Shown here: one piece after another, positions 53,253 to 61,629 of the stretch
How positions within the stretch are numbered: the stretch's first letter is position 1
Layout: each line of letters opens with the position of its first letter
Assembly (NCBI RefSeq): GCF_007673095.1
Contig: NZ_VDYZ01000006.1
Span: 1 to 64,000 of the forward strand
DNA: 64,000 nt
Source of the DNA: Corynebacterium glyciniphilum AJ 3170
GTDB taxonomy: Bacteria > Actinomycetota > Actinomycetes > Mycobacteriales > Mycobacteriaceae
Direction of reading: 5' to 3'
Notes under the pieces: generated by a model
The model's input: the letters and a program-made list of their open reading frames with translations, nothing else
Told to the model about the DNA's origin: nothing
The model's database searches: none
Program-made: the position numbers and the translations under genes

Positions 53253-53270
53253 ATCAACCAGGTTAGCTAT
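53253..53270 (-). promoter_or_regulatory. Operator site b of the shared regulon
   Basis: On the minus strand ATAGCTAACCTGGTTGAT, 13 of 18 identical to site d and sharing the 11-base core CTAACCTGGTT with site a. It lies directly upstream of the -10 TATATT (53253-53248) of the FAD-DUF1365 operon. Confidence 0.67.
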
Positions 53271-53327
53271 TTTTGCTCGGCGCCGCCGACACCTGGGCGC
53301 GCAGCCGCGCGTGGCACAATGACATCC

Positions 53328-54251
53328 ATGCAGACACCCGTGCAGTCAGCAGCCCGCCTCCACCGCGACGGTTCCACCGCCGCGGTCATCGTCACCCACC
53401 AGCGGGTCGCGCTCCTCCGCAACTCCCTGGCCGTCGTCTGCGCCCAGACCCACCCCGTGGACAAGGTCATCGTCGTCGACAACGGCTGCCAGGACGAGGT
53501 CCGCGTCCTGCTCGAGGAACTCGCCGGCGACCGTGCCGTCTACGTCCCCTCGCAGACCAACCTCGGTGGCGCCGGTGGCTTCGCCCTCGGCTTCCTCACT
53601 GCGCTGTCTCTCGGCATCGACGCCGTGTGGTGCGCCGACGACGACGGACGCCCGGCCGACGAGCACGTCCTGGAGAACCTCTACGACGTCGCCGAAGCCC
53701 ACGGCCTCGCCGAGGTGTCCCCCGCCGTCTGCAACATCGACGAGCCCAGACGGCTCGCCTTCCCCCTGCGACAGGGAGTGGTGTGGCATCGCTACCTGCA
53801 CGAACTGCAGGGTGACTTCCTGCCCGGCATCGCCAGCCTCTTCAACGGCGCCCTCCTCAGCGCCGAGGCGATGAAGGTCATCGGCGTCCCCGACTACCGT
53901 CTCTTCATCCGCGGCGACGAAGTCGAGTACCACCGCCGTCTCGTGCGCTCCGACCTCCCCTTCGGCACCTGCCTGACCACGTCGTACCTGCACCCCGACG
54001 GTGCCGACGAGTTCAAGCCGATCCTCGGCGGGCGGATGCACACCCAGTACCCCGACAATGCGACGAAGCGCTACTTCACCTACCGCAACCGGGGCTTCCT
54101 GATGAACCAGCCGGGGATGCGCCGTCTGCTGCCACAGGAGTACGCACGTTTCGGCTGGTTCTTCCTGGTGCAGAAGCGCGACCTCAAGGGCTTCCGTGAG
54201 TGGCTGTCCCTGCAGGCGAAGGGACGCGCAGAGAAGTTCTACCGGCCGTAG
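53328..54251 (+). CDS. glfT1: Galactofuranosyltransferase GlfT1
   Basis: A 307-residue GT2-family enzyme that adds the first galactofuranose residues to the rhamnosyl-GlcNAc linker. The nucleotide-sugar site is clear: VIVTHQRVALL at the start, VIVVDNGCQDE, and the DxD in WCADDDGRP. The C-terminal FTYRNRGFLMNQPG is typical. ATG codons at 53319 and earlier are in frame; 53328 is chosen because CACAAT lies about seven bases before it. It is transcribed away from the FAD operon and is separated from wzm/wzt by the 37.5-53.2 kb block. Confidence 0.9.
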   Translation: MQTPVQSAARLHRDGSTAAVIVTHQRVALLRNSLAVVCAQTHPVDKVIVVDNGCQDEVRVLLEELAGDRAVYVPSQTNLGGAGGFALGFLTALSLGIDAVWCADDDGRPADEHVLENLYDVAEAHGLAEVSPAVCNIDEPRRLAFPLRQGVVWHRYLHELQGDFLPGIASLFNGALLSAEAMKVIGVPDYRLFIRGDEVEYHRRLVRSDLPFGTCLTTSYLHPDGADEFKPILGGRMHTQYPDNATKRYFTYRNRGFLMNQPGMRRLLPQEYARFGWFFLVQKRDLKGFREWLSLQAKGRAEKFYRP

Positions 54252-54265
54252 GCGCTGCGGCAGAG

Positions 54266-54331
54266 GGGCGGAATGCGAGTCTGAGCGCCGCGAGTTGATG
54301 AACTCGCGGCGCTCAGACTCGCATTCCGCCC
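54266..54331. repeat. Perfect 31-bp hairpin between convergent genes
   Basis: A 31-base arm (54266-54296), loop GATG, and its exact reverse complement (54301-54331). It begins 14 bases after the glfT1 stop and ends 18 bases before the gtrA stop. It probably terminates both genes; there is no T-run. Such a long perfect stem is unusual. Confidence 0.85.
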
Positions 54332-54349
54332 TGTGGGCTCGACGCCGAC

Positions 54350-54802
54350 TCAGCTACGGAAGATGACCCACCGCTGGATGATGAAGTTCAGCACCGTCGC
54401 CGTGCCCTGCGCGATGACGAAGCTGATCGCACGGACCCAGAACTGGTCCAGGTCCATGCCCTCGAGCCACGGGATGCTCAGCTTGTACAGGCTGACCTGG
54501 ACCGCGTAGGTGGCCAGGTAGGACGCCATCGTGATCAGGAAGCGTTTCACCGACGGGGTGGCCTGGAACGTCCACCGGCGGTTGATCAGGTAGGCGGTGA
54601 GGGTACCGAGGATGAAACCGACCGTCTTCGACGCCCCGTCCCCCAGCCCCGCGAGGAACAGCAGGTAGGTGCTGCCGAAGTCGACGACGGCGCCGACCAC
54701 GCCGGTCATGATGAACCGGAACAGCTGGGTCTTCAGCGTCAACCGCTCGATCGTCCCGGTGTCCTGTGCGGCATCCGGTACGTCCGTCGCGTGTCCCGTC
54801 AC
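54350..54802 (-). CDS. GtrA-family membrane protein (first)
   Basis: A 150-residue four-helix protein of the GtrA family, with FRFIMTGVVGAVVDFG opening the domain and LINRRWTFQA and NFIIQRWVIFRS at the characteristic positions. In mycobacteria the GtrA protein Rv3789 sits with dprE1/dprE2 and has been linked to arabinan synthesis, as flippase candidate or recruiter. It overlaps the second GtrA gene by four bases (ATGA). Confidence 0.9.
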   Translation of the reverse strand: MTGHATDVPDAAQDTGTIERLTLKTQLFRFIMTGVVGAVVDFGSTYLLFLAGLGDGASKTVGFILGTLTAYLINRRWTFQATPSVKRFLITMASYLATYAVQVSLYKLSIPWLEGMDLDQFWVRAISFVIAQGTATVLNFIIQRWVIFRS

Positions 54803-55446
54803 TTCTCGTCCCCCTCGGGAAGCGGTGTCAGATGGACAGGCACATGGTGGTCACGTGCGGCGCGGAAGGTCCACATCTTGTTGAACAGGAAGTTCACCGG
54901 GATCGCGACGCAGACACCGATGAGATTGCCCCAGTAGATGGGGTCCCGGAGCCCACTGGAGCCGTCCCAGATCTCCCGCGACAAGGCCACCGGAGACTCG
55001 GGGTTGATCAGCGCGGTCTGCACAGCCAGAGTCACCAGCAACCCTCCGATGCCGACCATCATGAACGGGACGAGTTCGCGGAACCAGGACGACTTCCCGG
55101 ATGTCCTGAACGTCCACCGCCGGTTGAGGTTGAAGTTCCACAGGTTCGCCACGACGAACGCCAGCACCGCAAACACGTGGTACCAGCGGATGTGGAACTG
55201 CGTGCCGAGCAGGTTGGCGAAGGCCTCGTGTCCGTCGAAGTCCCAGAGCCACTGGGTGGTCTTGTTTGCCACGACGACGACGGCGTTGTTGACGACGACA
55301 CCCGACGCGCCGACGATCCCGAACTTCAGGAACTGCCGGGCCAGCCGCCAGTAGCGCTCCGAGGTTGACTGTCGCTGCGGGGCTGTCGGCCCGTGGTGTC
55401 TGTCGTCTGCTGCGGAGCCCGGTTGTTCGGCGATGGCGTCGGTCAC
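54799..55446 (-). CDS. GtrA-family membrane protein (second)
   Basis: A 215-residue paralogue with a longer insert: LKFGIVGASGVVVNNAVVVV, NLWNFNLNRRWTF and FLFNKMWTFRAARDHH mark the GtrA domain. The frame stays open to a GTG at 55620; that extension would add a Thr/Glu-rich stretch made by 12-base tandem repeats. I chose the GTG at 55446, which follows AGAGAGGA at the right distance, but translation of the repeats cannot be excluded because their codons are GC-rich at the third position. Two adjacent GtrA proteins suggest a heteromer. Confidence 0.82.
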   Translation of the reverse strand: MTDAIAEQPGSAADDRHHGPTAPQRQSTSERYWRLARQFLKFGIVGASGVVVNNAVVVVANKTTQWLWDFDGHEAFANLLGTQFHIRWYHVFAVLAFVVANLWNFNLNRRWTFRTSGKSSWFRELVPFMMVGIGGLLVTLAVQTALINPESPVALSREIWDGSSGLRDPIYWGNLIGVCVAIPVNFLFNKMWTFRAARDHHVPVHLTPLPEGDEK

Positions 55447-55479
55447 GACGGGCGTCCTCTCTGCACTGGTGTCGGTCTT

Positions 55480-55539
55480 GGTCTCGGTCCCGGTCTCGGT
55501 CCCGGTCTCGGTCGTGGTCTCGGTCGTGGTCTCGATCCC
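55480..55539 (+). repeat. 12-base tandem repeat, five copies
   Basis: Five units of the form GGTCTCG(G/A)TC(CC/GT), 60 bases in all, at the start of or just upstream of the second gtrA gene. In its frame the minus strand would encode alternating Glu/Thr. A change in copy number would not shift the frame. Confidence 0.85.
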
Positions 55540-55662
55540 GGGCCCGGGGGCGAAATCGCGGAGACTTATCGGACATACGCTACTGGCATATCCGCCAATT
55601 ACGAAACACCGGCGACACACCGTGGTGTCGGGCGGGTGTCGCGGTGACGATGCACCGACTTC

Positions 55663-56871
55663 TCAGCCGCCCGCGTCCCTGTCGTGCCGTTGCAGAAGAT
55701 AGCGGTACATCTCGAGCCGCTCAAGCAGGCTGCGGCGCGGCACCAGGGGGGTCACCACGGAGTCGGCGGCCCCGTTCGCCTCCCACGCCCCGGCACCGCA
55801 GGACGCCAGGCTCCTCCCCGTCGCCGAGGACAGTCCACGTATCTCGGAGGCACTCAACGGGTCGGCGGACAGGCGCCCGCCTCCCGGGGCGATGCCGGCG
55901 TCGGCCCGGGTGAAACCGAGTGCCGCCATCAGCATCTCCGAGATCTCGTCCGCGGTGGCCCGGTCCGACAGCGTCGACAGTGCCACGATCCGGGACCAGG
56001 CTGCGGCCCGCCCGAGCGGGGTCGTCTCAGCGGGGATACCGTCCAGGACGGCACGCGCACTGTCCGGCACCTGCGCAGGACGCCCCAGGTCAAGTGCCTG
56101 CAACAGCGGGGTGAACTCGTAGAGGTCGCCGTCGAGCAAAAGTTCCCGGAGTTCCGGGGCGAGTCCGGCGAGGATCTGCTCGACGGTCTCCTCTCCGGTC
56201 AGCGCGACATTCACGGCGGCAAGGTCGACGTCCCGCGGGATCTCGACATCCTCGACATCCTCGACATCACCGACGCTGTCCCCGGTTGCCCCGGCGAACA
56301 CGAGGGCTTTCGGCGCTGGCGTCCGGCCGTGGCCGTCCGGCTCTCCCCGGAATTCGGGAATGAACTCACCGGCGAGGCAGACAGCGTCCGGAGTGTGTTC
56401 ATCCCTGGTCATCGCACCGGCGGTGGTCAGGGTGATGACGAGGTCGTCGACGAGCAGGGAGGCTGTGCCGTCACGCCCCAGCGCCTCGTCCAGCGGGGTG
56501 CCGATCGGCCCGGCGGTGCGGCTGTAGACGCGGAGACGGTCGCGACGGCGTGACTGCAGCGACCATGTCGGACCGTCCGAGGAGCCGTCGAGCATCCGCG
56601 CAGCGCCCGGCCAGTCGAAGGCGATGAGCACCGCACGGACGGTCTCGGCGACCGACAACTGGTCGTTGAGACCCAGGGCACGTGTGTAGAAGCCCGTGGA
56701 CTGCCGGTGGTATTCAGCGAGGACCAGCAACGTGGCCGGCGGGACGGCGTCCGCACCCGCCGTGGCGCCCGCCTCCTCGTCCAGCAGTGGGAGCCGGAGT
56801 ACCGCGGCAAGGCCGTCACCGGTCGCCGGGCCGCGGGAGCGGTCCGTCCGGGAAGCATGCCGTGCGTTCAT
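55663..56871 (-). CDS. Hypothetical protein, 402 residues
   Basis: A soluble Asp/Ala/Leu-rich protein with no signal peptide and no recognised family. It has a basic N-terminus, mixed strand/helix structure up to about residue 190, a short acidic repeat (VGDVEDVEDVEIP) and a helical C-terminal third (ATADEISEMLMAALG, RRSLLERLEMYRYLL). It is in the same direction as the two genes to its right and may share their transcript. Together with them it may form a corynebacterial set of unknown role next to glfT1/gtrA. Confidence 0.62.
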   Translation of the reverse strand: MNARHASRTDRSRGPATGDGLAAVLRLPLLDEEAGATAGADAVPPATLLVLAEYHRQSTGFYTRALGLNDQLSVAETVRAVLIAFDWPGAARMLDGSSDGPTWSLQSRRRDRLRVYSRTAGPIGTPLDEALGRDGTASLLVDDLVITLTTAGAMTRDEHTPDAVCLAGEFIPEFRGEPDGHGRTPAPKALVFAGATGDSVGDVEDVEDVEIPRDVDLAAVNVALTGEETVEQILAGLAPELRELLLDGDLYEFTPLLQALDLGRPAQVPDSARAVLDGIPAETTPLGRAAAWSRIVALSTLSDRATADEISEMLMAALGFTRADAGIAPGGGRLSADPLSASEIRGLSSATGRSLASCGAGAWEANGAADSVVTPLVPRRSLLERLEMYRYLLQRHDRDAGG

Positions 56872-56922
56872 GCCACCAAGGGTAGCGAGGTTGCAGCGAT
56901 ACTGCCGTGATCCCGCCGCGCT

Positions 56923-57540
56923 TCAGGCGAGGACGAGAGGCAGGGCCCGCAACTCCCCGCCGAGCCGCTGCACCCGGAGTTTCTCGACGGCATTCCAGCC
57001 CTGCGCGAGACGGCGGACCCCACGGGCGGTGGACATGCACCGCATCACCGCCTCGGCGGCGTCCCCGTCCAGACCCTGCGGCGGCAGCCCGTCCTGCTCC
57101 TCGAACTCGATCTCTCCCCAGGGGGGTTGCTGTTTGCCCGGGTTCGCCTCGGCGAAGTCTTCCCGGTTGCGTTCGACGGCTGCACGGGCGTTCTCCACCG
57201 TCGCCTCGAGATCCACCACCTGTACCCCGTCCGGCAGTCCGGCTACCTCACCCGACGACACGATGACCGGTCTACCGAGAATGAGTGACAGGACTGTCTC
57301 ACGGTCATCCCGCCCGTCAATCCAGTCGGCGTCGGCAGCGAAACCGTGCACGCCGTCGGAATCGATGAGCCAGGCACCGCTGAAGTCACCGAGCAGAACC
57401 CGGGCGTCGACCTCGACCTGCCACACCGCGGTGACGTCGCCGACGGTGGCGGCGACCATCACCGGCGGATCCTGGGCGCGGGTCGCCCCCGCCTGCTGGG
57501 ACTGGGTTCCCGCGGCTGACGGGGCGCTCGGGTCGGTCAT
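56923..57540 (-). CDS. Hypothetical protein, 205 residues
   Basis: A soluble protein with Ala/Gln/Thr-rich first 25 residues, a strand-rich middle (VTAVWQVEVDARVLLGDFSG, then WLIDSDGVHGF), and a helical C-terminal part (GLDGDAAEAVMRCMSTARG). Not recognised. The ATG at 57540 overlaps the upstream stop by four bases (ATGA), so it is co-translated with the small membrane protein gene at 57537-58022. Confidence 0.68.
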   Translation of the reverse strand: MTDPSAPSAAGTQSQQAGATRAQDPPVMVAATVGDVTAVWQVEVDARVLLGDFSGAWLIDSDGVHGFAADADWIDGRDDRETVLSLILGRPVIVSSGEVAGLPDGVQVVDLEATVENARAAVERNREDFAEANPGKQQPPWGEIEFEEQDGLPPQGLDGDAAEAVMRCMSTARGVRRLAQGWNAVEKLRVQRLGGELRALPLVLA

Positions 57541-58022
57541 GCGCGCACCCGCTCGTTCACGACGTAGAGTACGCCGAGCTGCGCCGCGCCGTAGATCGTC
57601 GACGGCAGGGCGCGGAACACTCCACCGATCAGCGGGACCCGTCCCCCGACACCGCTCACGACCGCTGCGCCGGCGGCGTCCACGCGCCCGTTCAGCCACA
57701 CACCGGCACCCACGGCCGCTGTGGCACCGGCCGCCAGCACCACCGTTCCCGGCACCGGACCGGAGCCCACCGCTTCACGTGCCTGCGCCAGGCCCTCGGT
57801 GATCTCCTGACGGTCCTCGTCCGACAGTGCGTCCCACTCGTCGGCGAGGACGAGACCGACACCGGTGGCGAGTACCACCGTCTGGCCGACACGACGCGGC
57901 CACTTCCGCTTCACCACGTCGCGCAGCAGGTAGTACCCCAGCGTCGTGGCGGCGATGATCCGGAACTCCTTCTGCGTGAGTGCCCTGCTGCCTGCCCTGC
58001 TTGCTCTGGTTTTCTTGGCCAT
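57537..58022 (-). CDS. Small membrane-associated hypothetical protein
   Basis: A 161-residue protein beginning MAKKTRASRAGSRALTQ (strongly basic) with three or four hydrophobic stretches (VVLATGVGLVLAD; GTVVLAAGATAAVGAGVW; VPLIGGVFRALP). No known motif. A good AGGAGG stands seven bases before the ATG at 58022, so a longer frame to 58274 is rejected; that part overlaps the divergent gene. Confidence 0.7.
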   Translation of the reverse strand: MAKKTRASRAGSRALTQKEFRIIAATTLGYYLLRDVVKRKWPRRVGQTVVLATGVGLVLADEWDALSDEDRQEITEGLAQAREAVGSGPVPGTVVLAAGATAAVGAGVWLNGRVDAAGAAVVSGVGGRVPLIGGVFRALPSTIYGAAQLGVLYVVNERVRA

Positions 58023-58124
58023 CGTGGTCCTCCTTGCCGTTTCGGCGTGCACCCCGGTACGGGAGTCACGTACGACACCGAGTGTAGAACAGCACCCGGA
58101 CACCACCGTTGTACGCTGGACGCC

Positions 58125-58445
58125 ATGTTCGGAAAAGACCGCGCCAAGACCCAGATGCGGCGCAACATCGCCAAGGCCACCGCCGGCCAACCTGCCGGGA
58201 CGAAAGGGTCGCGGGCGGAGACCAGCGTGGTGGGCGGCACGTCGGCGGACAAGAGCTACGAGGCCGCCTCGCACGCCGAGGCACCACTGAATGAGTTCAT
58301 GGTACGACTGCTCGCCCAGGAGCTCCCGGTGCTCGACTCCACGAGTCGACGCATCGTCAACCAGGAACTGCGCGACTATGACGGGCCCACCATCACCTGC
58401 GTCGCCGAGCTCCCCGAGACGATCCGCGAGGTCATGGACCTGTAG
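58125..58445 (+). CDS. Hypothetical protein, 106 residues
   Basis: A small soluble protein. A basic first 35 residues (MFGKDRAKTQMRRNIAK) leads to a helical part with EFMVRLLAQELPVLDSTSR and a final IREVMDL. Unrecognised. TACGCT lies exactly seven bases before the ATG, arguing that it is a real, leaderless gene. It ends 54 bases before the stop of the large convergent gene, in a gap filled with short GAC-CG hairpins. Confidence 0.68.
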   Translation: MFGKDRAKTQMRRNIAKATAGQPAGTKGSRAETSVVGGTSADKSYEAASHAEAPLNEFMVRLLAQELPVLDSTSRRIVNQELRDYDGPTITCVAELPETIREVMDL

Positions 58446-58499
58446 ACAGACCGCCCGACAGACCGCCAGACGGACCAGTGGACGGACCCGTCGGGACCG

Positions 58500-61400
58500 T
58501 CAGCCCCGCACGTCACCGAGCAGGGCGGCGTAACGGTCACGGACCACCGGATCGCCGCCGTAGCGCGCCGCCGCCTCGAGGCGCCGTGTCACCGCGGCGA
58601 TGAGCCAGTCGGCGTCGACCCGGCGCGCCTGTTGGGCCACCGACTCGAAGATCAGCAACGCCTCGTTGTCGCGCCCCGCCACATGCAGCAGCAGCGCCTC
58701 CTCCGTCAGCGCCTCGAGACGTGCCGACTCCACCGTGACGCCCGGTGAGACGTCCGTCCCTGCACGGGTGAGCGTCCCTTCCGCTTCCTTCGCCACGCCG
58801 GCTGCCCACGCCGTCAACGCCAGCGCCTCGTCCACCCGGTCGGTGTGCACCAGACCCCGGTTGATGTTCAACACATGGTCGACGAGGTCACCGGCGGCGC
58901 GCAGCCCCAGCTCCTCCGAGGACAGTTCCGCCTCGACCGACGTCGCCACCAGATGAAACCGTTGGTAGGCCTCCTTCAGCCGCTCGACCTGGCCCGGCCA
59001 GTCCCGGGCGAAGTTCTCCCCCACCAGGGCCGTCGCCAGGCGGGTGGCCTCCGCCTCACGACGGAAAGCGGCATGGGGGAAGCGTGTCCAGTCGAGTCCT
59101 TCGATGTCGTCGAAGCCCTCCAGGACGAACGCAGCCCGTGGGAAGTCCCGGTCGTCAAGGAGCGCGGAGACGCAGGTCACATGGTATTCCGCGGCGACTT
59201 CCCACTGTTCCCGGAACTGGGCACTGTCCGCCGCCTCGGCGAAAGCCGCCGCCGCGGCCCGGTGGTTTCCCAGCTTCGCCAGGGTCTCGCCACGCGCCGC
59301 CATGAGGTGGATGCGCATCAGCGCCCCCTCGTCGTCCGACATCGTCGGCTCCTCCCCCGATTCGCCTGACACGATGCGCAGGCACCGTTCATACACCGCC
59401 AGTGCCTCATGGAATGCACCGTGCCCGGACAGGGCGACACCCAGGGAGAGCAGTTCGTCCAGCAACTCCGGTGCAGCTTCGTCCCCGAGCATCGCCACCG
59501 GCCCGGGTGGTGGGACCGGCAGGCTCAGGGCGACTCCGGCGACGTAGTGCGCGACCTGTGCCACCAGCGCGTCCACCGCCGGGTCGTCGGCGGCGAGCTC
59601 GGTGATGCCGGCGAGCAGTGCCGAGCCGACCTCCGGGATCGACCGCGGCACCAGCCGGGTGACTTGGCGTAGTGCGCGCAACGCCAGTCGCAGCGACTCC
59701 CTGTCGGGGTACACCCCGCCCATCAGGACGTCCTGTTCGATGACGCGTCGGACGAGCGGACCGGAGCCCTGCCAGAACCCTGCGACCGTCTCCACCCGGT
59801 TAGCGAGAATGGTGGCGGGGTCGGCGCCGGCGTCCTCCGCGTCGTCCTGGGTGCGCTGCCGTTCCCGGAGCATCTCGTCGAGCTCGTCCAGCACCGGCGG
59901 ACCTGCCGCTTCGTCGTCCTCCGCCGGGACGTCCTCGATATCGTCGTCATCCTCGTCGATACCGTCGTCCTGCACGTCGTACCTGCGCAGGAGCTCCTCG
60001 ACGAGGGCCTCGTGCGGGCCCAGGCCCACACGTCCGTCGCGGATCTCAGTCAACCGGTCGACCGTGACCTCCACCGCCTCCGACAGTCCGAGCATCGAGT
60101 ACATCATCAGTGCGGCAACAGTGTCACCCGTGTCGAGCGTCGAGAGGTCCACCGGGCCAGCCACCGGGATCTCGGGAGACACCGCCCCACTGACCTCGCC
60201 ACGCCAGTCGGCGACCTCACGCGGCAGATGCAGCCAGGCGTCCTCCACCCAGGACGGCAGACGCGTCGGCATCACCGGGGTCACCGACAGGGCGTGGGAC
60301 TCCGGCACCGGGACATCCGGCGCCGACGGCGCACCGGACGGTGCCCGGTGCAGGGCCAACCCGATGCTCGACTCGACATCATTGCCGTTGCGCCGGTCCA
60401 GCGCGGCCGCTGCGGAGCGTGCCCGTTCCCCGGTCCACCGGGCGAGACCCGCGACCGTCCCGCCGCCGGCCTGCTCCCCCGCCAACGCCAGCCAGTCCGC
60501 CACCGCCGGCAACCCGGCGAACAACGGACGCACCGCACCGTGACCGGCCTCCACCGCCGCGGTGAGAACCGTGTGCATCCCCTCCAGCAGGTGGACGTCC
60601 GCGGAGGGGTCACTCCGGTGCAGCGCCATGACCGGCAGCATCCGGTCAAGCAGCCCCAGCGCCAGTGACGCCCGCCCCGACACCGCCAGATACTCGGCGA
60701 CCTGCAACAGTGCGTCCGACAACTCCGGCGAGCCCACCGCCCGGTCAGCGACGAAAGCCGCCCGCGCCGCCGAGACCTCCGGCGCGACGACACCGGAGAG
60801 CGGGATCAACGACTCGGCAAGCATCACCGTCGGCTGGACATGGGCCTCCGGGGCGTTCTCCATCGCCGCGACGATCCCGACCACCGACTCCAGGTCGCCA
60901 CGCTGTAGCGCCACCATGCCCCGGACGTCCAGGTCACGCTGGAAACGGTGCGCCTCCGCCCAGGTCATCTCCTCCGGCAACGACGGCTCCGGCAGATCGT
61001 CGAGCAGCTCCTGCGCCTCGTCCAACCGGCCCAGTGCCAGCAGGACACGCACCCGGGTCTCGGCGATATCAGTCTCGGTCCGTCCCAGCTCCCGCAGCGC
61101 CCCGACAGCCTGGTCGCTCAGATCCTCCAGATCCACAAGGTCCATGTCCGGACGCTGCGCGGCGCTCAGGACGATCTCCTGCCACAGCAGATCGAAGATA
61201 TTCGGCAGGTCGGCGTCACCCGTGTCACCCGTGTCACCCGTGTCACCCCTGTCGCCTCTGTCACCTGTGTCACCGGCGACCAGTCCCGCATCAGGATTCG
61301 CCGGGAAGCGTTCCGGGTCCTCCCGGTGGATCGCCCACAGCCCCGGCAACAGGTCGACGGTGTCCCGCCGGTCCAACGCCTCCCCCTCCAGGCAACGCAG

Positions 61401-61580
61401 CAGGTCGATCCGGTACGCCAACTCCTCGTCTTCACGGGAAGTTCCCAGACAATCCGAGAGTTCCTCACACCTGCGCAGGTAGGACTCCTCACCGATCTCG
61501 CCACGCGAGCGCATCCCCCGCAGAGACTCCCACTCGTGTGCGACCCACGCCACATCCTGCGTACCTCTGACCCGTCCCAT
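58500..61580 (-). CDS. Large TPR-like repeat protein
   Basis: A 1026-residue cytosolic protein built of helix pairs rich in Ala, Leu, Asp and Glu, resembling tetratricopeptide repeats, for example around ALAVYERCLRI and AAAAFAEAADSAQFREQWE in the last third. A Gly-Asp repeat (GDTGDRGD-type, about residues 103-121) and an acidic stretch (DDGIDEDDDDIED) separate blocks. No catalytic motif. CATAGT lies six bases before the ATG at 61580, and the longer frame to 61805 is antisense to dprE1. It is divergent from dprE1; a scaffold role is possible but only inferred from the fold. Confidence 0.75.
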   Translation of the reverse strand: MGRVRGTQDVAWVAHEWESLRGMRSRGEIGEESYLRRCEELSDCLGTSREDEELAYRIDLLRCLEGEALDRRDTVDLLPGLWAIHREDPERFPANPDAGLVAGDTGDRGDRGDTGDTGDTGDADLPNIFDLLWQEIVLSAAQRPDMDLVDLEDLSDQAVGALRELGRTETDIAETRVRVLLALGRLDEAQELLDDLPEPSLPEEMTWAEAHRFQRDLDVRGMVALQRGDLESVVGIVAAMENAPEAHVQPTVMLAESLIPLSGVVAPEVSAARAAFVADRAVGSPELSDALLQVAEYLAVSGRASLALGLLDRMLPVMALHRSDPSADVHLLEGMHTVLTAAVEAGHGAVRPLFAGLPAVADWLALAGEQAGGGTVAGLARWTGERARSAAAALDRRNGNDVESSIGLALHRAPSGAPSAPDVPVPESHALSVTPVMPTRLPSWVEDAWLHLPREVADWRGEVSGAVSPEIPVAGPVDLSTLDTGDTVAALMMYSMLGLSEAVEVTVDRLTEIRDGRVGLGPHEALVEELLRRYDVQDDGIDEDDDDIEDVPAEDDEAAGPPVLDELDEMLRERQRTQDDAEDAGADPATILANRVETVAGFWQGSGPLVRRVIEQDVLMGGVYPDRESLRLALRALRQVTRLVPRSIPEVGSALLAGITELAADDPAVDALVAQVAHYVAGVALSLPVPPPGPVAMLGDEAAPELLDELLSLGVALSGHGAFHEALAVYERCLRIVSGESGEEPTMSDDEGALMRIHLMAARGETLAKLGNHRAAAAAFAEAADSAQFREQWEVAAEYHVTCVSALLDDRDFPRAAFVLEGFDDIEGLDWTRFPHAAFRREAEATRLATALVGENFARDWPGQVERLKEAYQRFHLVATSVEAELSSEELGLRAAGDLVDHVLNINRGLVHTDRVDEALALTAWAAGVAKEAEGTLTRAGTDVSPGVTVESARLEALTEEALLLHVAGRDNEALLIFESVAQQARRVDADWLIAAVTRRLEAAARYGGDPVVRDRYAALLGDVRG
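61215..61274 (+). repeat. 9-base tandem repeat inside the TPR-like gene
   Basis: Almost seven units of GTCACCCGT-type sequence. On the coding strand they give repeated Gly-Asp-Thr/Arg. The unit is a multiple of three, so copy-number change leaves the frame intact. Confidence 0.85.
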
Positions 61581-61629
61581 GCCCCAACTATGACATGAAT
61601 CAGCCTCCCCCGGCGGTAGGGTGGTCCCC

